Positions 22,155 through 35,112 of a stretch of 36,638 nt of DNA are shown piece by piece; the first letter of the stretch is position 1, and the number at the start of each line of letters is the position of its first letter. A program made the translations under genes and the position numbers. Under the pieces are notes generated by a model. The model was given only the letters and a program-made list of their open reading frames with translations, was not told the DNA's origin and made no database searches. This DNA comes from Volvariella volvacea V23 (Eukaryota > Basidiomycota > Agaricomycetes > Agaricales > Pluteaceae), in the NCBI GenBank assembly GCA_000349905.1, contig KB722743.1, positions 263,082 through 299,719 on the forward strand, in the 5' to 3' direction.

Positions 22155-23300
22155 ATGAGAGCGAGAGTTGCCAGTGTACTCCCAAGCGGCCTCCCTCTGC
22201 TTGCTTTCCTTGCTGGAACCATTTGCTTGCTGCTATGTAATTTTTCGTCGCCCTTCACCGACGAGCTCAGGCTGTTCGCCTTGAGGGGCTATTCTGGCAC
22301 CACACATTTCGGCCTTTGGGGTTATTGCTTTCCTGAGTGAGTTCTTTACTATGTCTATACGCACATTACACTCACATTCTCAATCCTATTCAGCTATACA
22401 GAACGCCATGAAACGGGCAATATCTTTCGACTTGCAGGGTGTACCGAACCCAAAGTGGGCTATGCTATGGGCCATGACGTTGTCGATGCATTGTAAGTAG
22501 GACATGTAGGGCCCAGAACCTTCGCAAAGTCCGCGGAATAATGTTCCTCCTCGACACTTGGATTAACATAGGCGATCATCCAGCATGCAATCGTCGCTGT
22601 CAGCGCCTCATACAGCCGCACTCGTTCTTTACCCTATCGGTTAGTATGGCTCGCGTTATCTTAATTATTGATGCAATACTCAATTGACTTGTCTTGTCGA
22701 ACTCGTTTTTAATCGACAGCTTCGCTCTTTACCTGCGCGGCACTTGTGCTATGCGTGATGATTTATCTCACCCGTCTAGGTCGATGGGGTGGACCAAGGT
22801 CGATGCGTGTCGTGACATCGACAAGGATATTCCTCTTTAGCGTGTTTACTCTGATCATCACCTTTACTATCTTCGTCGTGGCTATCAGTGTTGCTTTCAG
22901 GGTAAAACTTCGAACGACGCAGATGGGTGATGTGACATTTGTATGGGGAAATGTGGTATGTCCAATCATTACTCTTGCGCCCTGTCGGGCATCCTTCGCC
23001 CTTCGCCCTACCCAGTGAAGCAGGGCCGATTTGCTGCCGGAATATGGCTGGGGATCATACTCGTTGTCTATCACTGCCCCTTTGAAAGCTCATCAGCTGA
23101 CGGGTCAAAATAGGTCTGGCTTACTGCTGTAACTGTATTTGGGCACTTCAGCAATTGTTACATTATGTTCACTTTCAGAGAACGCTTAAAGGTATGTTTG
23201 CATTCCTCACAAATGTAATTGGCGCATGCGCCTCATATTCTCAATGCAGGATTTGGAACCCCCGCCTAGTGACGCTCATAGTCAGCACAATGATAAGTAG
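22155..23300 (+). CDS. PalI/SUR7-like four-TM membrane protein, short paralogue
   Basis: Spliced model: 22155-22336, 22394-22492, 22572-22639, 22720-22955, 23114-23191, 23250-23300; 237 aa. It matches the upstream copy block for block: an N-terminal TM (LLAFLAGTICLLLCNFSSPF), FGLWGYCFPD, CTEPKVGYAMGHDVVDAL, ALVLYPIAS, and three further TMs with FVWGNVVWLTAV opposite IWGNVTRKIWLTAI. Every intron sits at the equivalent place, and exon 3 is 68 nt in both. The clear differences are a 158-nt fourth intron and an abrupt end after PPPSDAHSQHNDK. The Pro-rich cytoplasmic tail of the first copy is therefore missing. If the tail is the signalling part, this copy may have a different or reduced role; that is inference. 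The model needs RNA confirmation at the fourth and fifth introns. Confidence 0.8.
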
Positions 23301-25616
23301 AGGGTAGAGGAGAGAGACTGGTACTGATATTGGGGTGGATTTAATTATTTGGTGTGTCGACTTTGCTGTATTGTACTCCGATTGTAACACTATAGGCCAT
23401 TTATTTTTAACGATAATAGCCTGCTCAGAAATCCAGGAGAACGAGGCTGAATCAGTACGGTGCATAACCATTGAACCCTTCAAACTTACAAATTTCATTG
23501 CCCGGGTGGCTTCGGACAGGTGCCCAATCTAAGGCGTTTGACAGCAGTGTCTATGCACTTCAGCATTTTCTCTGACATTGCCTTTTATTAGAACGGATGC
23601 CATTTGTGGAGTTGATCATAAAGACCAGAAACTCTTGAGTTGGCGTACATGAGCTTCCAACGCAGTTGCAATAGGCTGCAATCCTCACTCGCATACCGAT
23701 GGGAACTGGAAACACCCAATGACCGATCTTGTTATAATGGCATGCCTTGAATGACGCCTCGGTGTAGAGGCCGACGGCTTCTGGGGACAAAACCCTAACT
23801 GAAGGAATTCCGGAAGCAAGATCAGAGATAGGTATAAATGCTTACTTCATAATAAGATGCCCGGGCCACTAACCTCTGGGCCCTGCACGGGTAGATGTGT
23901 AAATGCTATCGCCTGAGCTTCTATCAGCTACTGACATTCATCTGTAGGTAGTCTCTGGTTGGGGAATCAGGGTGCCTAAGTTAAATCCATGCTTCGATGT
24001 TCAACGCTTTTCGTTGAACGTTCTTGATAAGGTAAGGCGCTTCGCTTGCAATCGTGAGTTCTATGATATGGCCTCGCAAAAGAGCGCAACCTATGCGCAA
24101 GTCAGTGCCGATAATACGATTGCGAACGTTGGGACGACAACCATGCCTCTGAGAAGTTCATAATCAATTCCACACCGCTAGTAGGCTAGATCGGAGTAGA
24201 GTACAAGCGCTCTTGACGGCTCGGATAATTTATTGAACCATGAACTTATATCCAAGGGGGTCGGCAAAGATCCCTTGAATCTTGACCCAGCTACGCGGTT
24301 GGGCTGTTGGGCGCCGTCGGAGCTTGTGATCGCGTACACGTAGCGTGGAGGATTAATCGGATTTGTTTCGGTGAATTTACAGCGCAGCATTAAGTGTGGG
24401 GGATTAGTTCTATACGCAGTGCCTGCCGAACAACTGATCAACGCGTCATTCACGATGGATCTTCAACTCGACAACTCGCGTAACTTACTATTGGTGAGAA
24501 GTAGGCCGCTGTTGCGACATGTTAGTGATTGCTATCTTAGAATGATTTTGAACAACGTTGAACAATGCATCTAATATTTACCTAGAGAAACAGCCTTATT
24601 GACATAGAGACAGAGAGAAATACAATAACTACAATATATTGGGCGATGCCATTAAGAAAGGATAGGTAAGAAAAGCGGAGGATGAAAGAGGATGAACCAA
24701 GATGGGGATGGGGGTGGTATGAAGATAGATGAGGTGTAGCCATGCCAAGCGAAAAAAGGTGCAAAGATGTAGCAAAAGCGATAGGATAGAAGAAGAAAGA
24801 CTGGTATACACTGTCCAACACACCTATTGACCACAGACGCGTGCGTGCACCAATGAAGGAAAGGAGAAAGGAATGCGAGGAAGAGCATCGTTCGCCGACG
24901 ATTCATGAAACAGAATTTAGTATAGGATGGAGAAGACCGGTGCGGAATTTTTAATTAAATATTCGTGCCAACGGAGACGAATGAATCGGACAGACAAAGC
25001 CACGTAGAGTTGAGTTGATAATCGCGAGACATCGTAAAATATGTTATGTGTGTGTGCTTGAGAAAAAAAACACGACCCCAAATAGAATTTGTGTCCAAGA
25101 TTGATTGGTCTCGAGCCCGATGCAAAAGCGCGTAAAACCCAAGTCGGGAGGGTAGGAACGATCTGGCGGAGGTGTCGTGGCGGACTTGAATGCTTGATCT
25201 GTGCTGCAGTGGAAAGAAGAAAAATACAAGAGAAATGAGGCCATAAAAACATTGTGGGTAATTAATAGAGGGTAACAAATCAAAGCCCGGAGTGATGTGA
25301 GGGAGGAAAAATGGAACAAACGAAAGCAGAACAAGAATAAAAAAGATCAAAAGGTGAAAAAAGAGAGACCATCAAAGGGATCGATCACTGAGCAGCCAAG
25401 TGAAAACAAGCAGGTGACGAGGACGCTGCGTGTTTTCAGCAAGGCGTGATAAACACGAGGAAAGGTCGCCAATCAAGACCACAAATGATAAGGTCGACTA
25501 CGCCACTGCGGGAAACGGTGCCTATCAGCCACATTGAACTATAAGATCCGCCAGGAGCGAAAAAACCCACCTGGAGGAGCGCCCTCGTACTTCAATTCTA
25601 CCATGTATCCGCGTTA
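23301..25616. other. Gene-poor 2.3 kb, purine-rich in its second half
   Basis: The two flanking genes converge, so 3' UTRs lie at both ends. From 23301 to about 24580 there are only short frames (for example 23972-24163 plus, 24178-24453 minus) without a family pattern. From about 24590 to 25390 the plus strand is strongly purine-rich, so the minus strand, the sense of the Reg1-like gene, is pyrimidine-rich. The minus-strand frames there rich in Phe, Leu and Ser are products of that bias. No RNA gene was recognised. Confidence 0.5.
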
Positions 25617-28600
25617 TCAGCCAGTATTGTTTCCACTGCTCTCGCTACGTGTGTTAACTGCAGTTGGATTCGCTGTAGCGTGCCATAGGCCAAAATATGC
25701 ACCGGCATTGGAGACAATTTCCACGGCTTTTCCTACAATACTTGTAGGTGAGTCTCCAGCTTCGCTCTTCTGACTAGGCTGCCTATTTCTAGGGGGAGGT
25801 GAACCCAGAAGTCTACTGCCGACAATACTTGCAAGTGTACGGGTTGGCGAGGTAGGTGAATGCACTGCATGGGCGCTACGCTCATCAGGTGAAAATGAGT
25901 TCTCGTACGATGTGCTTGGTCCAGCAGGCAGTGGTGGAGCAACTGTCAATGGCGATTTAACCAAAGCAGGTGAGGAAGCGGCTGTTGAAGCAGAGGGAGG
26001 GGAATTCGCGGAAGGCGTAGTCGTTGGCGCTGACATTGAATGTGATGACGGTGTACATGAGGTAGCCGGCTGTCTAGACGTGGGCCCCGACGAGTGGGTA
26101 TTGGACGGGACATTAGAAGGGGTAGCAGGGGGTGACAACGGTGGGATATCATCGCGCAGTTGGGTAGTTGTTGCAGGGTCAGAATTGCTGGAATGTTGAG
26201 ATGGATGGAATTTTGTCATGCTGGTTGCGATGATGGGGGAGTTGGAAGGGGTCGGGTGCATGGATCGTGCTGCCTCAGTGTCCGCGATTGCTCGATCTGA
26301 TTCAGTGTCGCCGGCAGGAGGTATGGATGAAGTAGACGCTGCTGCTATTGGCTGGCTGGGGACGATAGCGACCTGTGTTGAATCAGCAGGTACATTCCCT
26401 TGGGTAGGCATAACCTTTGTGTCAGAGGTTGCAGGGGCGCCAGCAGTAATTTCATTGGCAGGAATAATGACGCCAGCCGTTCCCCCTATCCTCCCTATTG
26501 ACGGGGGAATGGCAGCTGATGTAACCGCGCTTGGTGACCCTTGGCTGATTCGCTTTTTTGTGGTTTCTCTTCCTCTCTCACCTCGCCTTGTTGACTGGCT
26601 TTCAGATCTTGAGGATCCTCGACCATTTGCAGAAACGCCATACAAAGCAGTACCACTTCCCGTCATCCCACTGTCGGGCGATAGGCTTCCCATTGGAGAA
26701 CCATGACTTGACCTAGATCTTGATCTCTCCTCTAAGAATGTCGGACTAGGTGTTGTCCGTGTCGCCGACCGACCACGTTGTGGAGGTTCGTCCCGTGAAG
26801 ACTGAGAACGCCCTCGGGTGGGTGGTGAAAGTAGTGACGTCGGGGGAGCAGATGCCGGCGTAGGACCTGAGGGTGGGGAAAATGAAGTTTCGCGCTTCTT
26901 AGGAATCGGTATTGCACCAACAGCTTCTTGGTTATTTGTTGTACCCGCCAGAAGTGCCGGAGATGGGGTTCTTGAATGACTCTTCGACCTCGAACGAGAA
27001 GGACGATCGCCACTGTGACGACCTCTACGTCCGGACCGATCTTTATCTTCGATGCTTTCACTCAGATACCGACTACTGCTTCGCCCTCTAGGTAAGTCCT
27101 CCACTAGTTCAGCTCCACCAAGATAGTCCACTGATTCCCCCACGATACCGTGGGGTTCAACAACGATAGGCACCGACTTGGGTGTGATGATTGATTCGCT
27201 AGATATACTTGTTGGACTTGGAGGTGCGTTGGCATTCACTATAGGTATGGGTGCGCTGATGGTACTAGGGTGATCATCCTGGGATAAATGTGCCTCTGTA
27301 TGAATGTATACATTTTCTCTCGGTTCTTGATTCCGCGAATGGCGAAGAGATTGGCGACCAGGTTGACCAGGGTGGTTTCTCGCTAAGCGCAAGCCATATT
27401 GATGGCCAACTGACGGTACATATACCAAATCAACAGGTCGTACGTGGTCCCCGTGGAAGTCAGCACCTGTTGATGCCCTCCGTCGCACAGGGCTTTGTCG
27501 TGCGTCCCAATTACGTTGGTTCATCCCAGTAAGAGCGCTAAGTCCGTCATCGCTACCCCCATCTCCATTGTCATCACCAAAACCATCCCTCCATCCGAAA
27601 GGAGTTGGAGCTAGTTTATGGGCGCCATATCCTTTTCCGTGATCATTGTCGCCATATCCATACATGAAACCATATGTGGATGCTAATGACCCAAATTCAA
27701 TGTCACGGTCACCATCCTCACCTGCGCAAGTAGTCTTCAGAATGGTTGGCGCAATAGGAGCAATTGTCACATGGTGGTGATAACCATGATCATGGCTATG
27801 CGACGATCGACGGGAGCCAGTATGAAGCTTTCCATTGGGAGACGTAGTACGTGAAGATTCCACTGGCTCGCCGGTCGCGACGTTAGCGGGTGTTGACACC
27901 GTGTGGGTCTTCGGAGAATATGTCGCATACACGCTACCCCTACGCTGTCTTGGTGGGGGCCGTATTGGCTCCCGTCTCCGCGCCTTTCTCGGAGGAGAGT
28001 TTGACGGAGACTCAGAAGTCGTAGTTGCGGACGATGACGACGACGACGCAGTGGAAAACGTTGATTGGGATCTTTTTCCGGAACGGAATTCTATTTGCTG
28101 ATCGCCCTCTTCCCCAATTGCTTCGTCCTCATCTTCGTCATCATCCTCGAAGACAGCATTGTCGTAATCACCATCAAACGGAGAATCTGAATCACTGGCA
28201 ACTGCACCCTCCACAGGGTAGCGAGTATGACTCGCACGAGCAATTTTCGTACTTTCGGATCTCGCAAATGCATCAACCTCGTCGTCCGACTCGCCTTGGT
28301 CCTCCTCGTACCTAGCCAACAACCGGTAAGAATGCGAAATAAAGACAATACCTATAAGGAACACACCCATCATCGTATTGCCAATTTGGCCGTCGGACAT
28401 CCCAATCACCAGACTCGCCGTATCGAACGCTTGCTTTCCTCGGCTTCTCAATGGCAATACACTGCTCGACGTAGGTGTTGAACAAAATATGCTTTCGTTT
28501 CGCGGGTTGCTGTGCACTTGAGGTAGTGTGGTTGGGCGGATCACTGGAACTATCAGTATAGCCTTCCGAATTGATGGGGTTGTGTCCGGGAGGATTAATG

Positions 28601-29423
28601 CGGGGTGGGGAATCCTTCCTGAAAGCACGATTGGGTCCCCATCGGCTGATGTGGGTATCACTCTTGGTGTGCATCAATGTTGGCCGTATGGCTTTCTGTG
28701 TTGGATCCTCGTCAGGCTCGCCTGACTGTTCAGGATGCGCCTGGCGATCATCTTCCTCGCTCTCTGTGGGAGAAAATACAGGGCTGGGCGGAAGATCGGA
28801 TAACAAGAGCTCGCTTATGCTGCGATACTTGAGAATAGGTTTGTGTTTAGGCAGAGACCTATCTGGGATGGACAGGTCTAGCCTATCCTGGGTCGGGGTT
28901 GGACACGGTTTGTCATCAACAGATGATGGTGGTAGATTCGGCCTTGGAGGAGGGCTCCAATCGACAGCGGTATGTAATGGGCCGTAAAGCCATGTCACGT
29001 CCGAGTCCTTCAACCTAAGAGGAGGCAAGAGGAGTCAGATTAGCATGATGACAAACAGGTGGGTGGTGTAACACGATGAATGAAGCAAAGGGCACTCAAT
29101 TCATCGGAACAAGCGAAAACGAGGATGACACGAGAGATAACGACAGGAATAAGCTCTAACCAGTTGAGTGTCTCTGGGGTAACGGTCTTTAGTTTATTTC
29201 TCTGCTTCCACCAAGTTCTCCAACTTGCGTTCTCTAATCGAATGCCATTGGCAATCTCGTTCTTCTGTCTCGTCATGTTGCGCCACGACCTCCAAACATC
29301 CTCTTCTCGCCACTCGTGAGAGAGATAGTCGACCTGACTGCGTGGTAGAGTCGACACAGACGAGTCGTCTGGGATAGCATTTGTTGAGACGGAGACGAGC
29401 AGAACGGGTAGATAGTTGGCCAT
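25617..29423 (-). CDS. REG1: Reg1-type regulatory subunit of protein phosphatase 1
   Basis: In yeast, Reg1 directs the PP1 catalytic subunit Glc7 to the Snf1 kinase and so maintains glucose repression. Spliced model (minus): 29423-29161, 29014-28367, 28311-25617; 1201 aa. Residues about 60-88 (RLENASWRTWWKQRNKL) match the short DUF1752 motif of this family. KPILKYRSISELLLSDLPP is the typical second block. KHILFNTYVEQCIAIEKP (about 262-279) contains the RVxF-like PP1-docking site KHILF. The 55-nt intron 28312-28366 joins YDDG to YEEDQGESDDE, the expected acidic stretch. VTIAPIAPTILKTT is a further family block. The remaining 700 residues are Ser/Pro/Thr-rich and probably disordered, with an RS-rich part. 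The 146-nt first intron is supported by phase and the W-L junction. Confident in family; the pathway role is by analogy. Confidence 0.88.
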
Positions 29424-32400
29424 GGGTAGAGGGGTTGAAACGTGAAAGGAAAATGTGGCAAAAAAGGGAGAACAAATGAAAAGTGGGAAGCAGGAGGTAA
29501 GATGTAGATTGGCGGTAGGGGGATCAGAGGGGCAGGGACTGCATGTTAATTGTGCAGCAAGGTCGAGGAGGAAGGGAAGTCAAGACGTTGATATTTGGTC
29601 TTATTTTGTTGCCTGCTGTATCTGGCTACCCTGATCGTTCCGAGCTAAAAATCCTTACGTAACCCGCTTCCATCCCTCGGCCCGGGTCTCACGCTGCAAC
29701 ATCCGTGGCCGAAATTTGGAGATTTTGGCTCTCCGCGCCAATTGGGCTGCTGGTGTTTTCACGTGTCCACCCCCAGATTCATGTGCTTACCTCGTTCCCG
29801 CACAACTTGCAGGTCCCAAGTTATCTGCATGTTCCGTACAACCCATTATCCTTGTTTTGCCCTGCCAGTACGCATCGGACCATATACTTGTTGCTATGAC
29901 TGGATTCTGTTGAGCGCACAGCCGCCGTAAGTCCATTTCTTTCTTTCTCCGACTTTATACCGGTGTTATGCGTTTTCGTGCAGCCCGCCCACCGAGTGTC
30001 CTCACATTGGGCCGTAAGATCTGCCAGCGGAACTTGATTTAACCGCGCCGGGCCTAATCCGCGTTTCGGAAGTCCTCAAGGAGAGTGCTTGTGCAGCTCT
30101 GCATGCTGCCAGGACACATGAATGCTGGGAAAATGAGGATGATGTCACTCCCTTTTCTGGTTAGTGGAGATCGGCTGGTGGGCTCAGTCGCAGTGGCAAA
30201 TGAACTTTGTTCTGCGATCGCGACTTCGGACGTGATGCCAGATTTCACAGGGACAAACAAGGGGAGGGCTCACGCGGACGGCTCTTTCTCCTGGGCCCTC
30301 TAATTGGAACCAGCCCCGATGGGGTTGGCGTAATGACTGCCCACAAACAGTCGTGCACAATCCCAGCCACTCAGCTGCCTCATGCCGTAAAAGTTCCAGA
30401 GCAGGGCTTTCTTGAGGTTTTCCCACTACCTAACCCATGCGCATTTATCTCGGAGTTGCAGAAACATGCACTCATCTTTCTCCACTAAGGTGCCTTGCTT
30501 TAGTGGTGATCGACTATCACATCCCAAATTTAGATGAGATCCTGATTTCTCGATTATCGAGGTTCGATTCGATTCAAATTATCCGCTTTTGTCAAGCCCT
30601 GCTTCCAAGCTTCTTTTCGCCCAACCTCGATAAGTTCTTGGCCATCGCCAGACTCGACTGATGAGGCTTCGCCACAGTGTCACCCATTACTTTTGCCACA
30701 CAGGAACACAATCTTTATCAGGGCAATGGGATGGCTACTTGCTATCGACTCATCATTGTGTTGATGAAAATAATTTTCAGCCCCAATGAGCCACGTAGGT
30801 GGCTTTTTCCTTTTTTCCACTGTCTTCAAATTTCACGCGACACGATCCCCGAACAGTCTGCGAACCGGACATTTCCAAAAGGATTAATCACCCCGCATCT
30901 ACCCTAATGGGGATAAAATACCAACTATAGCAGCGCCCAGTAGCGCTCCTAGTTCACTACAACGAACCCAGCAAGCTGGCCAGACCCTCAGTGTTGACAT
31001 TTCTGGTCGTCAAAGGAAAACCGCGTTCGCCGCTAAGTACAAGAACCCACGCAGAATCCGGCGCATTTGCAAATATACCGCGGTGAAACTCGTTGATTGC
31101 GACAGTGATTGGCGCGCGGGACCTATCAGTACTTATGTCGCGTCGGTCCTGTTGGCGGTTGCACGCGACTTTCGACATCTCGGAATCTGATTCCGAGGTT
31201 CTTAATTTGTTGGCGCACGCGCGGGTGGGAAGTAGTGACTAGAGTTCACTGAAGATTGGCGCGATACGTGTTTGGGTCAGGTGGTGCTTTGATTCCAGTA
31301 GAGCACTCCACAACCCTACGTCCTACCATGTGTGCCCAATCCATTCAGATGCAAGCGATTTAAACTGTTACCTAGCTCCTTCTCACACAATCCCCAAAGA
31401 CTTTGAGTCTCGTCACAACAGTTAGCTATGATCTCCATGAATACTCAACGTTCAACCGACGCAGCTGGTCAACGCCTGAGGTTTCCACCAAGGCGCTTGA
31501 ACCCAATATACGTAGTGCTGTATCTGATTCATCTACAGTATTGACAGATGAAACTGGAGCAATTAATAAATGCTGTAATCAGCTGTAACCCCAAGAGCTT
31601 TTTTTGCCTCCCCGAAGCCCCTCCGCTCCGGGGTGACGCCGGCCCACCCTCTCCCCAAGCCAAGAGTCTACTAACGGCCCCCATATCGTCATCACCCCAG
31701 CATTCCCCGCGATTCGGGCATAAGACGCTGGCGCTCATACGCGCCAATTTCCATCCCATCAACAGCGAACCATTCGACGATGGTGTCATTTCCATTCATA
31801 CGACGTCTTTGTACCACTCCATACCGCTGCAAGAAGCTGTGAGTTCCATTCCTCGGACCTTGGATTGAATGCAATCATCACAGGTCATTCCCGCTGTACC
31901 GAGCTGCCAGTGTGCAGCATGGTGTTTTCGCTATTGGGGTGGTACCGCACTCACGCACCCTCTTTCCCAACTGGGGTAAGCAACTCAAATATAACCCTTC
32001 TTCTCTGTTACCAGCCTGGCTGTTTCCGCTCGGATCTTGAGGTATGCCAATGCTGGGACAGTTCATTCATTGATACAGCATCCGTCGCGAGCATAACGAG
32101 ATGGATATCATAAAAGTGTGAAGGTACGGAGTGCAGTTGGCTGTCAATAGTCGGAGTGTCGTGAATTGGAAGGTATTGTTGTCAGTACCAAATCTATAGT
32201 CGAGCAGATATTGTGTAGGTCAGGATGAAAACTCGCTATTGGAATGGCAAACCCCCTTTCATTGAAGCCTGGTCAATACCCTTTCTGAAATGATACACAC
32301 CCGTGCGACCCCAACTCCATGCCCTGGCAACACTTCACAAGCCATCCTGAGCCCACTTCTGTCAATACTTGGCTGAACTTCCTCTGACCTTGCAAACCTG

Positions 32401-32713
32401 CACATCCCAGCCAAGTTCCCGTACCGAGCGTGACCACTAGCCATTCTTCATGAAAGTCTTGGGAGACCCTCTCCGAACACCCCCGAGGTCATCCTGAATA
32501 CAGTATTCAACTCGATCTTGGGAGGCTTACCTTGCCGGGTGTTGTGGCCACGACAGTGCTGCAATCCACACAACTACTTCAACGATAATTGTTCACGGAT
32601 GTTCCCGATGGATGGCATATGGAGCTGCCTTTTGGCCATGTCAAGGCAATGGTACTTACCCCGATGAGCGTACCGAGCTCTTTTGTCGAACCACACCCAA
32701 CATCAATCCGGGA
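29424..32713. other. 3.3-kb intergenic region without a supportable gene
   Basis: The Reg1-like gene (minus) and first monooxygenase (plus) diverge from here, so promoters lie at each end. The stretch holds only short, mutually overlapping frames. A GC-rich block at about 31590-31760 stands out from its surroundings. A frame continuing 5' of the monooxygenase start to 32612 is open, but the family-like N-terminus begins at 32714. Confidence 0.5.
31590..31760. repeat. GC-rich block, possible dispersed repeat
   Basis: The block contains GCCCCTCCGCTCCGGGGTGA and CCGCGATTCGGGCATAAGAC, is more GC-rich than its flanks, and is open in both directions without a family pattern. It looks like a conserved non-gene unit, possibly one copy of a dispersed repeat, but only one copy is visible in this window. 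Confidence 0.25.
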
Positions 32714-34654
32714 ATGCATGACGACCACCCAGGCAACATCGCACAGGCAACACTCAACGGCAAGATAGATGACGAGACAAGGTGGAAGCACCCAATCCAG
32801 GCCGAGTGCAGGCTGAAGATTATTTGTATCGGTGCTGGCGCTTCTGGCTTGATCTTCGCATATAAACTTCAAAGGTCTTTCTCAAATTTCGATTTAATTG
32901 TGTACGAAAAGAATCCAGGGGTGACCGGAACATGGTTTGAGAACAAATACCCTGGGTAAGCTTGATGCCTCTGACACACAAATGCTCCTTCTCTCAACAT
33001 CAGTTATCCAATTCTACACAGTTGCGCATGCGATGTTGCCTCGCACGCATATACGTATAGTTTTGAACCAAATCCGAACTATTCATCGGTATTCGCTGGG
33101 ACAGACGAGATCGAGGCGTATTTCAAGTCATTTGCCGCCAAATATGACTTGAATAAATTCTGCAAGACCCAGCATCAAGTCGTTGGTGCATTCTGGAATG
33201 AAAAGAAAGGATACTGGAGGGTAGATGTGCGTAATCTGGAGACAGGAGAGAGCTTGACGGATGAATGTCATGTTCTGGTAAATGCGAGCGGGATTTTGAA
33301 TGCATGGAAGTGGCCAAAGATACCAGGATTAGAGAAATTCAAAGGGCCACGGATGCATACCGCCCAGTGGGACAAAGACGTAGATTTGAGAGGAAAGCAT
33401 GTGGCAGTCATTGGTAACGGGTAAAGTTCCGATTGAACTCCCATCTCTCTTATTCACACCATCAACAGATCATCCGCAGTTCAACTTGTCCCTGCGATAT
33501 ACCCCATCGTCAGCAAGATCACGACCTTTTTTAGGTCCCCCACATGGGTTTCTCGACCAGTGGATTTGGAATTCCGTGAATTTACTGAAGAAGAAAGGAA
33601 GACATTCGCTACTAATCCAGCCGCGTTCCTTGAATACCGCAAGAGGCTAGAAATACGCTATCATGGACTATTCCTTGTTCTTAATCGTGACTCTAAGGAA
33701 CAGGAGGCTGCCCGCACCTTAATTACAAATCAAATGAAAAGTGCGCTTGCAGGTAATAGAGCTTTACAGGAGCGATTGATTCCCGACTGGGCATTGGGTT
33801 GTCGTCGGGTCACACCCAGCGCTGGATATCTGCAAACCCTCGGAAAAGACAATGTTGAAGTTGTTTGGGGAGAAGTGGAGAGGATTACCGAGACAGGATG
33901 CATTGCCGGAGGAAATGGCGATCAACACGAGTTCGACATACTCATCTGTGCGACTGGATTTGATACTTCATTCGTTCCGAGGTTTCCAGTCATCGGAAGG
34001 GATGGGAGGAGTTTGAATCAGGAGTGGGCGGATGAACCAAAAGCGTATTTAGGCATTGCAGCAGCAGAATTTCCAAACTACTTCACATTCATGGGACCAA
34101 ATTGTCCCGTTGGAATTGGACCACTACCTCGTGTGTCCGGTACGTGCCTGTCCCAGTATTTTTTGAAGGCAGAAGGTTAACAGTTCAATTTCAAACTCGT
34201 AATAGAGGTTCAAGCGGATTACATGCTCAAGTTTATAAACCGCCTGCAAACAGAGAATATCCATAGTTTTGCACCAAAACGTCAAGCCATTGAAGATCTT
34301 ACAGTTTACAAAGACCGATCCATGGCCAAGATGGTCTGGTCTGATGGTTGTCCATCATGGTACAAAGGCAACAATACCAATGGGAAGGTTATCGCGATGT
34401 GGTCGGGCAGCCTCTTACATTACATAGAAGCCCTCTCCGACGTTCGTTACGATCATTGGGATATTAGGTATTCTGGGAATATGTTTGCCTACTTGGGTAA
34501 CGGATTCTCGCAAGCTGAAACCGACCCGACCGCAGATATGGCGTATTACATTGGGACTGAAGATAGCGGTTCTTACTTGAGTACGAGAAAAGCTAGGGAG
34601 ATGACGAACAGGAAGGTTGCCGAACCATTACATAGAATGAAGACCCGGCTTTGA
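32714..34654 (+). CDS. Baeyer-Villiger-type flavin monooxygenase, copy 1
   Basis: This is an FAD- and NADPH-dependent oxygenase of the flavin-containing/Baeyer-Villiger group, which inserts oxygen into ketones or hydroxylates small molecules; the substrate is unknown. Spliced model: 32714-32955, 33022-33420, 33469-34139, 34206-34654; 586 aa, normal for the family. The FAD-binding Rossmann motif GAGASG is at 40-45. The Baeyer-Villiger-like fingerprint FKGPRMHTAQWD is at 187-198. The NADPH-binding motif GNGSSA is at 212-217. ATGFDTSF and the C-terminal FAYLGNGFSQAETDPTADMAYY block follow. ATG 32714 is chosen because TLNGKIDD and RWKHPIQ are family-like; an in-frame ATG at 32612 is possible. A tandem copy follows 0.46 kb downstream. 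The neighbouring genes do not indicate a pathway. Confidence 0.92.
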
Positions 34655-35112
34655 TGTTCATGACCCCACGATTGCACAGAATACAATTATTGCCCGCAGC
34701 GGACGAGGCAACCCAAGCATTTGTGTGACGTTTCGTCGGACATTTCTTGGCTGAAATAGGAAAGGTCCTCGGGGTAGTAACACAAGGTCGCCGGGTATAG
34801 CGGCACCGACTAGCACGGGGACCCGTCGTATTATGGACTTCTTCAACCAGTAGGACGCATAACTTGATCGCCCTCATGGATCAATTCAATACTTATCACG
34901 GGGACGGATGTCGGCGTGCAGTAGCAATGGAATCAGTTCTCCGCAGCGCTGATAAGCACGAACCTCTGGCAGCATACGGCATCCAGGGTAATGGCATACA
35001 AAAACCCCCAATACGGCGCTCTTAAAAGGCTCGCTCGGACAGCTCGTAGGAACACCAATTACCTCACCCACTCACTGGCACCATTGGATAACGTTATAGC
35101 CCTCCAAAAGTA
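34655..35112. other. Spacer between tandem monooxygenase genes
   Basis: These 458 bp contain the 3' UTR of copy 1 and the promoter of copy 2. No gene, repeat or clear TATA box was seen. An in-frame TAA directly precedes the ATG of copy 2. Confidence 0.6.

Noticed and set aside
24582..25350. Several overlapping hydrophobic frames on the minus strand
   Set aside because: They arise from the purine/pyrimidine strand skew. All frames are Phe/Leu/Ser-rich without conserved order, and the region lies downstream of a gene end.
28025..28315. Plus-strand frames opposite the Reg1-like gene
   Set aside because: They are the antisense of its acidic and Ser-rich coding sequence; the minus-strand product has family blocks.
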